Source of the DNA: an uncultured Prevotellaceae bacterium
GTDB taxonomy: Bacteria > Bacteroidota > Bacteroidia > Bacteroidales > Bacteroidaceae
DNA: 64,000 nucleotides
Assembly: GCA_902778535.1 (NCBI GenBank)
Contig: CACYYG010000022.1
Coordinates: forward strand, 28,880 to 92,879
Reading direction: 5' to 3'
Shown here: positions 33,793-44,500 of the stretch, piece after piece
Numbering within the stretch: position 1 is the first letter of the stretch
How the letters are laid out: every line of letters begins with the position of its first letter
Program-made: the position numbers and the translations under genes
Notes under the pieces: generated by a model
The model's input: only the letters and a program-made list of their open reading frames with translations
Databases searched by the model: none
What the model was told of the DNA's origin: nothing

Positions 33793-33836
33793 GCGCAGCC
33801 GCTGCACGCCCATTGAGGGGCGGGAAGCGGCTGCGC
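33793..33836 (-). terminator. Strong hairpin after fimbrillin-like lipoprotein 2
   Basis: Perfect 11-bp arms GCGCAGCCGCT/AGCGGCTGCGC with an inner CGCCC/GGGCG stem, 50 bp past the stop codon at 33887. On the minus strand it is followed by TGTTTTCC, a weak T-run. Confidence 0.6.
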
Positions 33837-33886
33837 CGAGCGGTTCTTCTTATTCTTTTATTCTTGTTGTCTTGTTGTCTTTGCTG

Positions 33887-35488
33887 TTAGTTTCGTTTGT
33901 CAAGGATGACGTCGCAGGTAAAGCTATAGGTGTACTGGGGGCCTGTCGATGGGCCGAGCTTCACGGTGATGGTGACAGCTGTCTTATAGAGTTTGCCATT
34001 TAATGAATCTGAATTGTTCAGCTCACCGATAAAGCACCGGGTGGCACTGTCGTAGACGAAGGGGCTCTTCACGATCTTCCCGTCGCCCGACACGTCCGTG
34101 CCGTCGCCATTCGTCCAGCTGACAGACACAAACTCCACCTCCGGGTCAGAGAAGTCACGCCAGTTGTCTTCAGATCTCTTCTTGACGAAGGGCTGTAGGG
34201 CAATCATGCCGCCTGTGCTGAAGGTGGCCTTCTGGGCGTCGCTGCTGAGCATCACTGCCGGATAGCCGGCGATGGGCACGAAGGCGAGCGGCTCGACGCG
34301 GAACAGCCAGTCGCTGAGGATGACGGGGATGACGCGGTAGTCGTTGCGGGCGATGTAGTGCCAGGCATCATTATCAGTGGTAGTGCTGCCGCTTTGGTTA
34401 ATCAGTGCATGAGTGTAGACCACGTCCGTGTAGACCACGTCCTCGCCCGTGCCCGTCTTTTTTGTCTTTATTCCCAATGACAAGTAGAACAGGCCAGTGC
34501 CGTTGCCGGTCGTGGCGCTCGCGTTGTCGATGGGTGCCTCGCTCTCATTGACGTAGAATGTGAACGTCACGGGCGCCTGTCCCTCGCCCGTCGAGTGGTG
34601 ACCGTCGTGAGCCACCAGGCGTGAGGCCGCGGGCGTGATGTAGGTCATATTTCCCTTCGTGGCGGCGGAGCCGAGGTTCGGCTGCAGGTCCTTGTGCTGC
34701 GTCACGGGCATCTGGTCCTTCCCTGTGGTCGTCGTCCAGCGGGGCAGCAACAGCAGGTTATTGGTGCCGTTGGCGGTGATGTCGGTCAGCGAGATGCTCT
34801 CGATGGTGGCGTCCGTGGCCCCGTCGTTATATACCTGAACCTCTATCTTGGCCAGCATACGCACGACGATGAGGTCTTTTGTTCTATCGGTTTCAGCGAT
34901 GGTCTGCACATTGCTCATGGGGATGCCCTTCTCGTCGAAGCCATTGTCGGCGGTGGGGTCGAAGTTGTTACCATTGATGGTGGCGGTCTTAGCAGCTACA
35001 GTGGCTCTGGTCACACTTCCCGTCACTTCGATTTCAACAGGTGTACTACCGATAGTGGTGGGTATGGTGCTGGCTGTCAGTCCTAAGAGCGAGCAGACTT
35101 TGGCGACAGAGATGTTGGCAAAGCTGTAGACGGTGTAGTTGCCTTGTTCAATCTGTCCCACTTCGTCAATCTCGCGGTTATTGTTCTCCTCATGGCCTTC
35201 GGGCGGGCGACAGGCTATGACCTTCTCCACGCTACCGTCTGCCGTGTTGGTAACGACCACCACCCAGATGTTCATCATCTCTTCATCGGTGGCATTGAGG
35301 TCTACCCATTCGACTTCACGGGCACGAGTGTTAGCCTTACCAGCCACACTCAGTCGGAGACTTACGTACTCATTGTCGTCGGACCGCTGCTCAACACTGG
35401 CAGCATCATCGTCGGAGGTACAGCCAACCATGGTGACAATCATTGCCGCCAGTATCAAATGGATTGTATGCCTAAACTGTTTTTTCAT
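33887..35488 (-). CDS. Fimbrillin-like lipoprotein 2
   Basis: 533 residues with a lipoprotein signal (IVTMVGCTSDDD; Cys23). It is paralogous to the 666-residue protein at 45428-47428: both have a T-R pair after the tail (ANTRAREVEW here), NIWVVVV or WTVLVV, TYTVYSFANIS, KGIPMSN, KDLIVVRMLAKIE, SLTDITANGTNNLLLLP and YIARNDYRVIPVIL in the same order. This is the pattern of FimA/Mfa1-superfamily accessory subunits (two beta-sandwich domains), though it is divergent. It starts 22 bp after the stop of the first giant gene and precedes the second giant by about 1 kb. It probably acts as a partner, anchor or linker for a giant protein on the fimbria. That pairing is inference. Confidence 0.75.
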   Translation of the reverse strand: MKKQFRHTIHLILAAMIVTMVGCTSDDDAASVEQRSDDNEYVSLRLSVAGKANTRAREVEWVDLNATDEEMMNIWVVVVTNTADGSVEKVIACRPPEGHEENNNREIDEVGQIEQGNYTVYSFANISVAKVCSLLGLTASTIPTTIGSTPVEIEVTGSVTRATVAAKTATINGNNFDPTADNGFDEKGIPMSNVQTIAETDRTKDLIVVRMLAKIEVQVYNDGATDATIESISLTDITANGTNNLLLLPRWTTTTGKDQMPVTQHKDLQPNLGSAATKGNMTYITPAASRLVAHDGHHSTGEGQAPVTFTFYVNESEAPIDNASATTGNGTGLFYLSLGIKTKKTGTGEDVVYTDVVYTHALINQSGSTTTDNDAWHYIARNDYRVIPVILSDWLFRVEPLAFVPIAGYPAVMLSSDAQKATFSTGGMIALQPFVKKRSEDNWRDFSDPEVEFVSVSWTNGDGTDVSGDGKIVKSPFVYDSATRCFIGELNNSDSLNGKLYKTAVTITVKLGPSTGPQYTYSFTCDVILDKRN

Positions 35489-35510
35489 ACCTTACCTATT
35501 ATTAATAGCC

Positions 35511-38500
35511 TTACTCAACTACTACCTTCAGCTGACGCTGGAAGCCGTCGTTGGTGCGTGCCTGGATGATGTAGACACCCTTGGGCAGCTTGAAGCGGCA
35601 CTGTGAGCCGAGTCCTGCATCGCTGCTGTAGGCTGCAACGCCATTGAGCGTGGTGGCACGTACCATATTCAGTTGTCCGCCGTTGGCAGTCACCGTCACT
35701 TCCTGTTGTCTCACACTGATGATGATACCTTGTTCCTTGGCGGTCATCGACTGCACCGATGTTGTGCTGAGGAAGTAGCGGCCGTAGTCATTGGGCTGTA
35801 TGGTCACGGTGATGCTGTCAGTCATCAGCGTCTGCTCGCCTGTGAGGGCATCGATGAAGTAGAGGCTTGAGGTTTGATTTGAGAGGTGAGAGGTCACCTT
35901 TACCTCGACAGGCTCGTTCTTTGCCTGTACGACGCCGAAGGACACGAGGTCGAGCTGCGGGCGCTGGTCGATGCTCACTGCCTGTCCGCCGGCCACGGTG
36001 TAGACCATGGGCACGTCGGAGAGGTTGGAGTCGAAGAGCGTCTCCACATCCTCACCCTCGCGGTAGTCGCCGTCGGCCTCGTTGCTGAGGCGCAGCTCGG
36101 CACTGCTTCCGCCCTGCTCGTTGGTTGCGTGCAGCTTCACTGCGTAGAGGCGTGAACCGCCGCTGGCCTGCTCACCGGGGAAGTTACCATCGATGGTCAT
36201 GCCACGGCTGAAGGTAATCTCGGTAGCACCGTTGTTCTTTACGAAGAATCCCTGTAAGGGTCGTATGATGCCTTCGGTGAGCTGTGTTGATGCCTCACCA
36301 TTGGTGAAGGTCCAGTAACCTGGTGTCAGGTCAGTATTCTCTGCAAAGAATTTCGCCATGTCGATGGATGCCATGCACGGATTGCCGAGAAGGAGATAGT
36401 CTCCCTGTTTCTGCACCTGGCTGACGGGTACGGTGTACTCACCATTGCCGCTGGGTCCATCGATGATGAAGCGGTAATTGGTGTTCTCATTGTGAGGCCC
36501 TGTATCACCATAATAGTAGGTCTTACCCACCACGTCGGTTTCGTTATTTCTTACTCTCTGGACACCACCGGCAGGCGTAGAGCCCGTGTCGCTCCAGTCG
36601 TAGTAGTCATAGGTCTCATCAGCCTTCGGCAGACGAATGAGTGCCGGCACGTCAACCTGATTGCTGCCCTCTGTCATCACATGCTGCTTTCTGTCGGCAC
36701 GGATGCTGAAGCCGCTCAGTGAGGTGTATGGCACCTGTACGTCATTGTAGGTATGGCTCCACTCCACGAAGTTACCGTTGAAGGTGGTGTAGCCGAGGTT
36801 AGCGCTGTAGTCGTTGGCGCGGGCATCGTTGGTCTTGGTGTAGACCTTCGAGCCGTCGGTGTTCCACGACCGCTGGTAGATGGGATACTTCGTGCGGCTG
36901 TAGGCCGGGGCCGACGAGTGGGCATTCTCACCTGTAGGCTGGGCCTCGACAGGAGTGGTGCTGAAGCTGATGGGCTGGAAGGCCTCTGTCATCTGGCGTC
37001 CAGGCTTCTCGGCAGGCGTCTTCATCGACAGGTCGTTCATCTTAGTGGGCACATACATGTCGCCGGCAAAAGTCTTCTTCAATGGCGTTGACACGAGGCT
37101 CCACTTGTTGGCCACCAGCTCCGTTTCCACCCAAGCCTTCTGGTAGTACAGTCGCTGCTGGCGCAGCAGCTCGGCACCGGGCTTGAAGTAAATCTCCTTA
37201 CAGGTGTTGCCATAGAACTTCTCCACGTCGAAGACATGGGCATTTTCATCTGGCAAGCCATGATTATGTCCTGAGCTTGAACTATGGCTGCTCCATCCGT
37301 TTTCGCCCATATATCGGTGGCCAAAGCATCCCTCGCCTCCATGAGCATGGTCGCCATAGCGCACCATCATGTCGTAGCGGATGTTATCCGTGGGATAGCT
37401 GGAATACAGATGCGTATAGGGGCTGGTGTCGGTGAGCATCTGCGTACCTGTCAGGTTAGAGGGGTCTATCAGCGAGCCACCTTGGTCGGCTTTACTTTTA
37501 TTATTCTGGTCGGACCTAACCCTTACCTCATTGATAAGGCTGGGGGCGTGGTTGCCGGAGAGCAGAGTGACGTAGGTGAATTTCATGGGCACGTAGCCGG
37601 GGTTGGGGTTCGCGTTGTAGAGTTCGCCAGTGAGCGCAGCCAAAGAGCCCTCGCCGTCGTTATCATAGCCATTTGGATGACCGGGGGTTTGTGTGTTCTG
37701 CTTTTTGCCATCCACATTCTCATCCTTGTAGAGGTCGGCACGGACAGAGCGCTTCCAGTTTTCATCATTATACCAGTTGGCGCTATAGAATCCCGTATTA
37801 CCAATCTGATGTGCATCCCAGGTGATGAACTCAGGCACCACCTTGATGACCAGGTAGAGGTCGCCAAAGCACTTGTCCTCATCATCCACTTCCTCCTCAG
37901 ATTCATCGTAGAACGATGTAGACACCTCGTACTCATAGCCCTCATGGAAGTCGATAGCACAGCCCTTGAGGTCAAGCGTCAGATACATGTGGCTCTTGTC
38001 AACGTATGGGGGGGCGTTGTCTCCTGTGGGAGACACGATCTCTGCAAACATCGTGCCGACAGGATTCTGCTGTGCAAGAAGTACCGGGTCGGTGGTTGCT
38101 GGCACTTTCTCTTCAGCATTCTTATCTACAGCCACGAGCGTCAGCTTGGCTCCGTCCTTCGGGAAGTAGATCCTTCGTTCTTTACCATGACCCTTGTTGT
38201 CGAATGTCTTGATAGGTATGTGCAGTTTGTATCGCTTGGTGTCGTCTTCGTCACGCATCTTCGCCAGTTGTTCCAATCCCACACGCACCACCTGCTTCTT
38301 GTAAGTGTCGGGATAGTCGACATCGTCGAAGCCAAGGGCAATCTTCGGGCCACCGGAGGTATCGTCGACAAAGAACATCATCTCCAACGGCGCGCAGATG
38401 TCCTCACCACCCGACGTTTCGGTATCTACGGGAATTGCCTGGAAGTAGTTACCGTTAGGAGCTTTGAACTTATAGTGGAATGACGTGGAGGCATCCAGCA

Positions 38501-41500
38501 ACAGTCTAGGATAGCGGTGAGGATGCTGTTCATCTGGGCCGAGCATATAACCAAGAAGCAAGGTGCGCATATCATTATCGAACTGCTGTCCGGTTTCGGC
38601 ATTGCTATATCCACTGATATTCAAGTCATCTAGCTCATCATATGTGAGTGGGTTTTGATTAAAGGCACGCAATGCAGTTACGGCAGCCTTCACTAGTTCG
38701 AACCGGGCCTTCGATACTTCTTGGGCATCTAAATCATCGTCTGAGGGATCTTCATCGTCCCAATTAACCTTACCCACAAAGTAGTCGAAATGAACGTTAG
38801 TGTAGGCTACAACAGTGCCGTCATCCTCAGGATATTGCAACTTTAGATTATAAGTCACTTCCACTTCAGTTTCGCCACAGGCGAAGTCAATGACGCCGCT
38901 TGCCTCCTGCTCCGTTCCTGCTTCCATCGGTTTGAGGAACACCTTGTTGGAATAGAAGAAGTTGCTGTATACCGTACAGACGCTGCCCACATAGGGGTTG
39001 CCCCATTCCCTTGGCTCACTGACACGGTCGTAGCCGAAGTTATAGAACGACACGAAGTAGCCTTGTCCCGGCTCCAGCTCGAAGGAACGCTCCACAAACT
39101 GGAACTGCACCACACCGTCGGCATCGCGATAATAGCCCGAGCCAGGAGTAATACCGCCAACGAGGGCATCAGGATGAGCTGGGTCGTAGGCAGGTACCGT
39201 CGATAGATCGTAACTCATATCCATAAGTACCGTACCGTACTGGTCATTGGCCTGACCGCTGCCATCGGTATACACGTCGTGTCCCGTAAAGTCCTCACCT
39301 TCCTGGATGGGCAGTTCCATGTTGTCGTGCTTCTTGTAGATGCGGTAGAAGATGTTCTTCTGTCCGATGCCATCTCCAAGAGCCTTGATAAGGCTTTCTG
39401 CCTCAGCGTGCACCCTCATCGTGGTGCCTCTGTCGGTGGTACAGCGCTCGCTGGTGACGTAGGCTCTCACCTTGGCCGAGGTGGTGTAGAACGTGATTTC
39501 ATCGACGCAGTAGTCAGCGCCCTTGGTGTTCTCGGCAAAGTTGTCGATGCTCACATGGAATGTGCGTGGTGTGCCGTCGAGCAGGTATTCCAGTTCGGCG
39601 GGAATCTGGGTATGGCCAGAGACCATGTACCACACGCCCAGCTGATTGGCGTCCATGCTCTCGATGTCGCCCGTGAGGAACGACACTACGGGGATACGCT
39701 TCGTGCCGATAACAGCCGTGCTATCCGCATTGTACACGTCCACATCGGTGGTCACACGGAACATCACCTGAGGCGGTGCCTTGCGGTCTTCTGTATTTTC
39801 AATCCTTCCTACGTTCGGGGCCATATTGGCGATATAGGCGGTGTAATAAATCTCAGCACCGGCACAGAGGCTGGCATCAAACTCCAAGCTGGCGTAGGTG
39901 CGGGCCTCGTCGGAGGCATCGATATACATATAGGTGCCATACTTGGCATCATCGCCATCAGTTTCAAAGTCCTTGCCATAGAGTCGCTCGTGGGTGACGT
40001 CAAACAGTTTGGGTTCTCCTTCACTATACCACCAGGCATAGTAGCTCTGCGTATCAAAAGTACCATTTTGGTCACCGGAGCTGCCTGCCGTGTACGACAC
40101 GTTTGGCATGTTCATCGACTTCAGCAGCATATAGTCTCCATGGGTGGGGCCGATGCCATAGCCATTCCACCAGGAATGGTAGATGGCCCACGACGAGGCG
40201 TCCTGACCATAGAGTGAAGGATAGCAGTAGCCATACTGTCCCAAAGGCCATTTCTGGGGCATCAGGGCATAGTTTTCTGCCGACGAGGTCGGCTTGGCCA
40301 GGCGAATGGAATCATCCTCGCTAAACAGGTCGTCGAAGGTAAGAACTGCACCCACGTTCATCTCCATTGCATACGTCTGTTCTACTTGGGTCGTTGCCGT
40401 TCCCAAAGGTTTAGGCCCAGCATCGAGGAACACCAGATCATAGCAGGACACAGGCTTCTCTACTGTTCCATTACCTACGCATCCCACCACATGCAGGTTG
40501 GTGCCGGAAGGCAAGGTCTCAAGAATCTTAGTTTCACTTCCCCCCAGTTTCGTGTATGTACCTAAGAAGTCGGTCATTTCATATTTGGCCAAACGGAGTT
40601 GATAACGATGCTTATTATTAGTATAGTAATGAGGTTCACCTTCGGGTTGACCTTCGGGGACAGTTCCAGTCATAGGAACTTCAACTTCCATGTTGATGGG
40701 AAATTTCCAAAGGTCTCCATTTTCATCCTGATAGTAAGCATACCACCTCAGTTGGCTTCCCTGAACCAAGTTTTGATCATTGTTGATAAAGTAGTGTCCC
40801 AGTTCTTTCAGATTTACACGAAGGGCGAACTTACCTGTTGTGCCTTTGAGGAGCGAAACCACCACGCGGCCATTGTCCTCATAAAGTTTGAACAAATCAC
40901 GCAACTCGTTTTCAGATAAGTTTGCGACGGTCTTTGAACCATCCTCTAATGCTCTGAGAATCCTTGATTTTTCATCAATTTCGTTAGCAATGCTCTTAGC
41001 GGGGCGTACATGGAAAAGATAGCGAATCGAGAGAGTGGGCTCATGCACAAGGTTTCGCTTCGAATCGTCCAAACCATCCATATAGCGGCTCACGTCGCAG
41101 GCAATCACCACCTCATCCATGCTATCGAAGTCATCGGGAACTTTGAAATCTACACCAATAAGATTACGGAACTTTTCTTCAGGACGCCATGGCCATTGGC
41201 CATTGTTTCTGGCCATTCTATTACTAATCCAATTACAAATGTAGCCATAATCTGTGGGATACAGCATTGATCCCGGTCCCACCAGACAATCAGTCATGCA
41301 GTCGGTATTCCAATCGTACCATCGATAGAAGCCCAAAGGCTCTGTACTTGACGGGTTATCATTGTCACGATCTGACCATCCTTCCAAAGGCAGGGCCAGT
41401 TCAGCGGTCTCGCCTGGTTGTTTATCCAAATAGATATAGTAATCTACCTGATGCACACTCTGACGTATATTCTGCGTTGCATAGGTCGTTCTGTCGATGC

Positions 41501-44500
41501 TACCATCAGTGTAATCCCATGAGAACTCGGTCGCTCCCGGTGTGCCATCAACGATTTGATAGGGGCGATGCGTTTCGCCTTGATAGTGAACGAATGTCTG
41601 ATTATTCAAATTCTGAAGATCAGTCTCCGTCATCAAGTCAAATACATACTTGACCCTCAGCTCAGGCAGTCCATTCTGAGGTTGTACTGCCTCGAATTCA
41701 ATGTTATCAATCCAATATTCAGCTGCTAAACTGCCAAAGTTAAACAGGATTCTTTTTACATCATCATGAGCTGCTGGGACAGTAAATTGAATCGTATATT
41801 GATTCCAGTCAGTACCTACAGCATAGTCATTCCAATTAGGTCCCTGATGATTAAATGGGTTATCATTTTGATAGATGAACTGCAAACTACCATTTTCAAC
41901 ATTGGATTTTGCTCCAAAGCGGATGATGTATTCTCCATTAGGCCGTAAAGGCTGTTCATATTTACATTGTGAACTCCAAGACTCGCCAGCAGTTAGATTG
42001 ACCAAATGGAGAGAGCTATTGCTCTGATAACCTTGGCTATTGTCTACATCGCTAGTTCCATTTCCTTGAGCCGTCCAACCTCCATCACTGCCATCCTCGA
42101 AGTCACTATATACCAATCCCGGCTGCATGATACCAGCATCACAAACCAGTCGCACATCCTCTGTAGAAAGGCCCTGTGGGAGAGTAAAGTTAAAACTTGG
42201 ATTGTAATAATCAGTACCAGCAGGAATAACTGTACGAGGATCATTATTATTGTAAATTTGATCAAAACCTGAACGCTCATAGCCATTCACCCCTCCAAGA
42301 GAAGTATACCTATTACTAGTATTATTGTTATTAGCATTTATTTGGATTCGATCACCCGTATGAGCATTTATCAAATACCAATGAACGTAGCCATTATCTG
42401 CCCAACCCCGACCGGATACATCACAGTCACCAGACAACTCATGCCAGTTAGTGAGCAACTGAGGATTGACGGTAATCGTAGTTCCATTTTGGGTGTACAT
42501 GATGGTCCTATACTTCGTCTTAAAGTCATATTGGAATCCGAAAGTATAGACAAAATCGTAGTCCGGCTCGTTGGTGCTTGTGGCAGAGAAGGCATCGGCT
42601 GAAAGGGCAACATGCACTTGGTAGTTGGGGAATGACCCCTGGCTCAATGCCAAGGTAGCGTTGCTTAATGAGACACCGTCCTCGGCCGACCAGTAGAAAC
42701 CATATTCAGGATGTCCGTCGAAGGTTGAAGCCCCTGTGACAGTAAGCATTCCGGCAGGGTCTACGGCTTCACCGGCTGCGTTGGTCAGCCACACACGGGC
42801 ATACTTCGCCGTACCTGTATATTTGGTCGTTGCATTGCCCAAGGGTACCGTCACAGACGTAGTGCCATTTTCAACAACCATCACCTCTGAATCTGTACTT
42901 CCACCATCCTTCAGTTCACCAAGGTAAGCCTTCTCTATCGTGAAGACATAACGCACATTGGGCGTTACGCTGGCATCTGCTCGCTCACTCACTTCACAGA
43001 TTACTTTGCAATTCTTCACGTCGTCGAAATTCTTGCCGGCAGGAACATAGATGAAGGGCTTGCCCCAGACATCGTTCCATTGTGATTCAGTAAATGAGCT
43101 TTGCCCTGTCAGCACAGCCTTATTCCCGTCCACAACAAATGATGCTCCTGGGCTGATTGTCCACTTGTCTGCCTGTCGCTCTGCACCTATTTCCAACGGC
43201 AAAACGTTGTTGGAAGCATCAACGACGTACCATTTGACATACTGCACTACTGACAGATCATCCCAAGTGGTATTCCAATCTGTAGCGATGTCGCTGGTGG
43301 ATGCATTAGCATGCATGGCAAACTTGCTCCAGTCTATCGTTTTATTTATCACATTTGTTTTGGTGACCAACGGCTTCTCAAAGCTGTAGACGTACTCATT
43401 AGTGATGTCAGGCTCCTCGATAACTGTAGTGCCATCAAGAAGGATATTGGTTTCGGAGGTAGCCAGCCAGCACTTCACCTTATAGCCAACCAGGCTGCCT
43501 GTAGAGGAGAGAGTCACTTGGAGGTTACTGAAGTCGATGTTTGCATCGTTGCCTGGATAGACATAGTATCCGCTGGTGGGGTTGATGCACTGCGTGCCGT
43601 CACTAACAGTCAGATGATGGGCTGCTTCGGTAGCATCTACAGGGTCGCCATTATTGTCTACCACGAAGAAGCGGGCATATTTCACCCCCGTGGTGATTAT
43701 GCTCGCCCAGTCGAGCGTAACGCTGGTGGCATCACGTGAGTCAAGCGTCTGCCTGACGGGAACGCTTGCGGGCGTGCCATCATACTCGAAGATAATGGCA
43801 GAAGGAATAGTAAAAATGTACTTCAGCTTAGGAACAGCTGTTCCTGAAGTGTATTCGTCTGTACACTCATAAACAATTTGATATCCTGCAAAATTATTAA
43901 GGTTGTCATTGCGCGATGGTGCGAAGACTTTCAGGAAGCCCAGCATCTGCTGGCACTGCCACTGAGCATTGCCCGTAGCAGAACTGATAGAAGCACAGCT
44001 GTTGGATATGGAACATCCATTATAAACATCCCCAGACCAATTTCCATTATCATTTCTCATTTGGACATTCCACACCTCATTGCCTTGGCTACCTCCAAAT
44101 GCAATAGGTTGCCTTGCGCCTGTAGCATCAAGCACATACCAGCCACCATACCACGACTGATACATATCGCTGCAATCTGCTGATTTCCCAAACCTGCTTA
44201 ATACATCGTTATGGACATTGAACTCCAAGGATGTATTTTCAAGTGAGGAAATATCAAGCGTCTCTGAAACGACAACCATAGGATAGGTGAAGCTGTATGT
44301 ATACTCCTCGTCCCACTGCGGTTCCTGCGTGCCAGTCAAGGCATCATTGGAGAGGACGGTAACCACGCGGTAGTTGGCCATGTTGTTGGCTCCAGCCTTC
44401 AGCGTGACAGCGAGATTCGAGAAATTGATGCCTGCGGCATCGCTAACATACACGCCGTTGGTGTTCTGTGAACCAGCCTGGTCCGCATCCGAGCCATTAT

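Larger units (their letters stand above)
32931..33886. other. Repeat-filled intergenic region between lipoprotein 2 and giant 2
   Basis: About 950 bp without a supported gene. From left to right it holds an A/T-rich promoter-proximal stretch, a cluster of GAAACAAAGTGTTTC palindromes (33085-33207), two and a half units of a 138-158 bp hairpin repeat (33233-33599), the long copy of a dispersed repeat (33600-33725) and a strong hairpin (33793-33836). Confidence 0.8.
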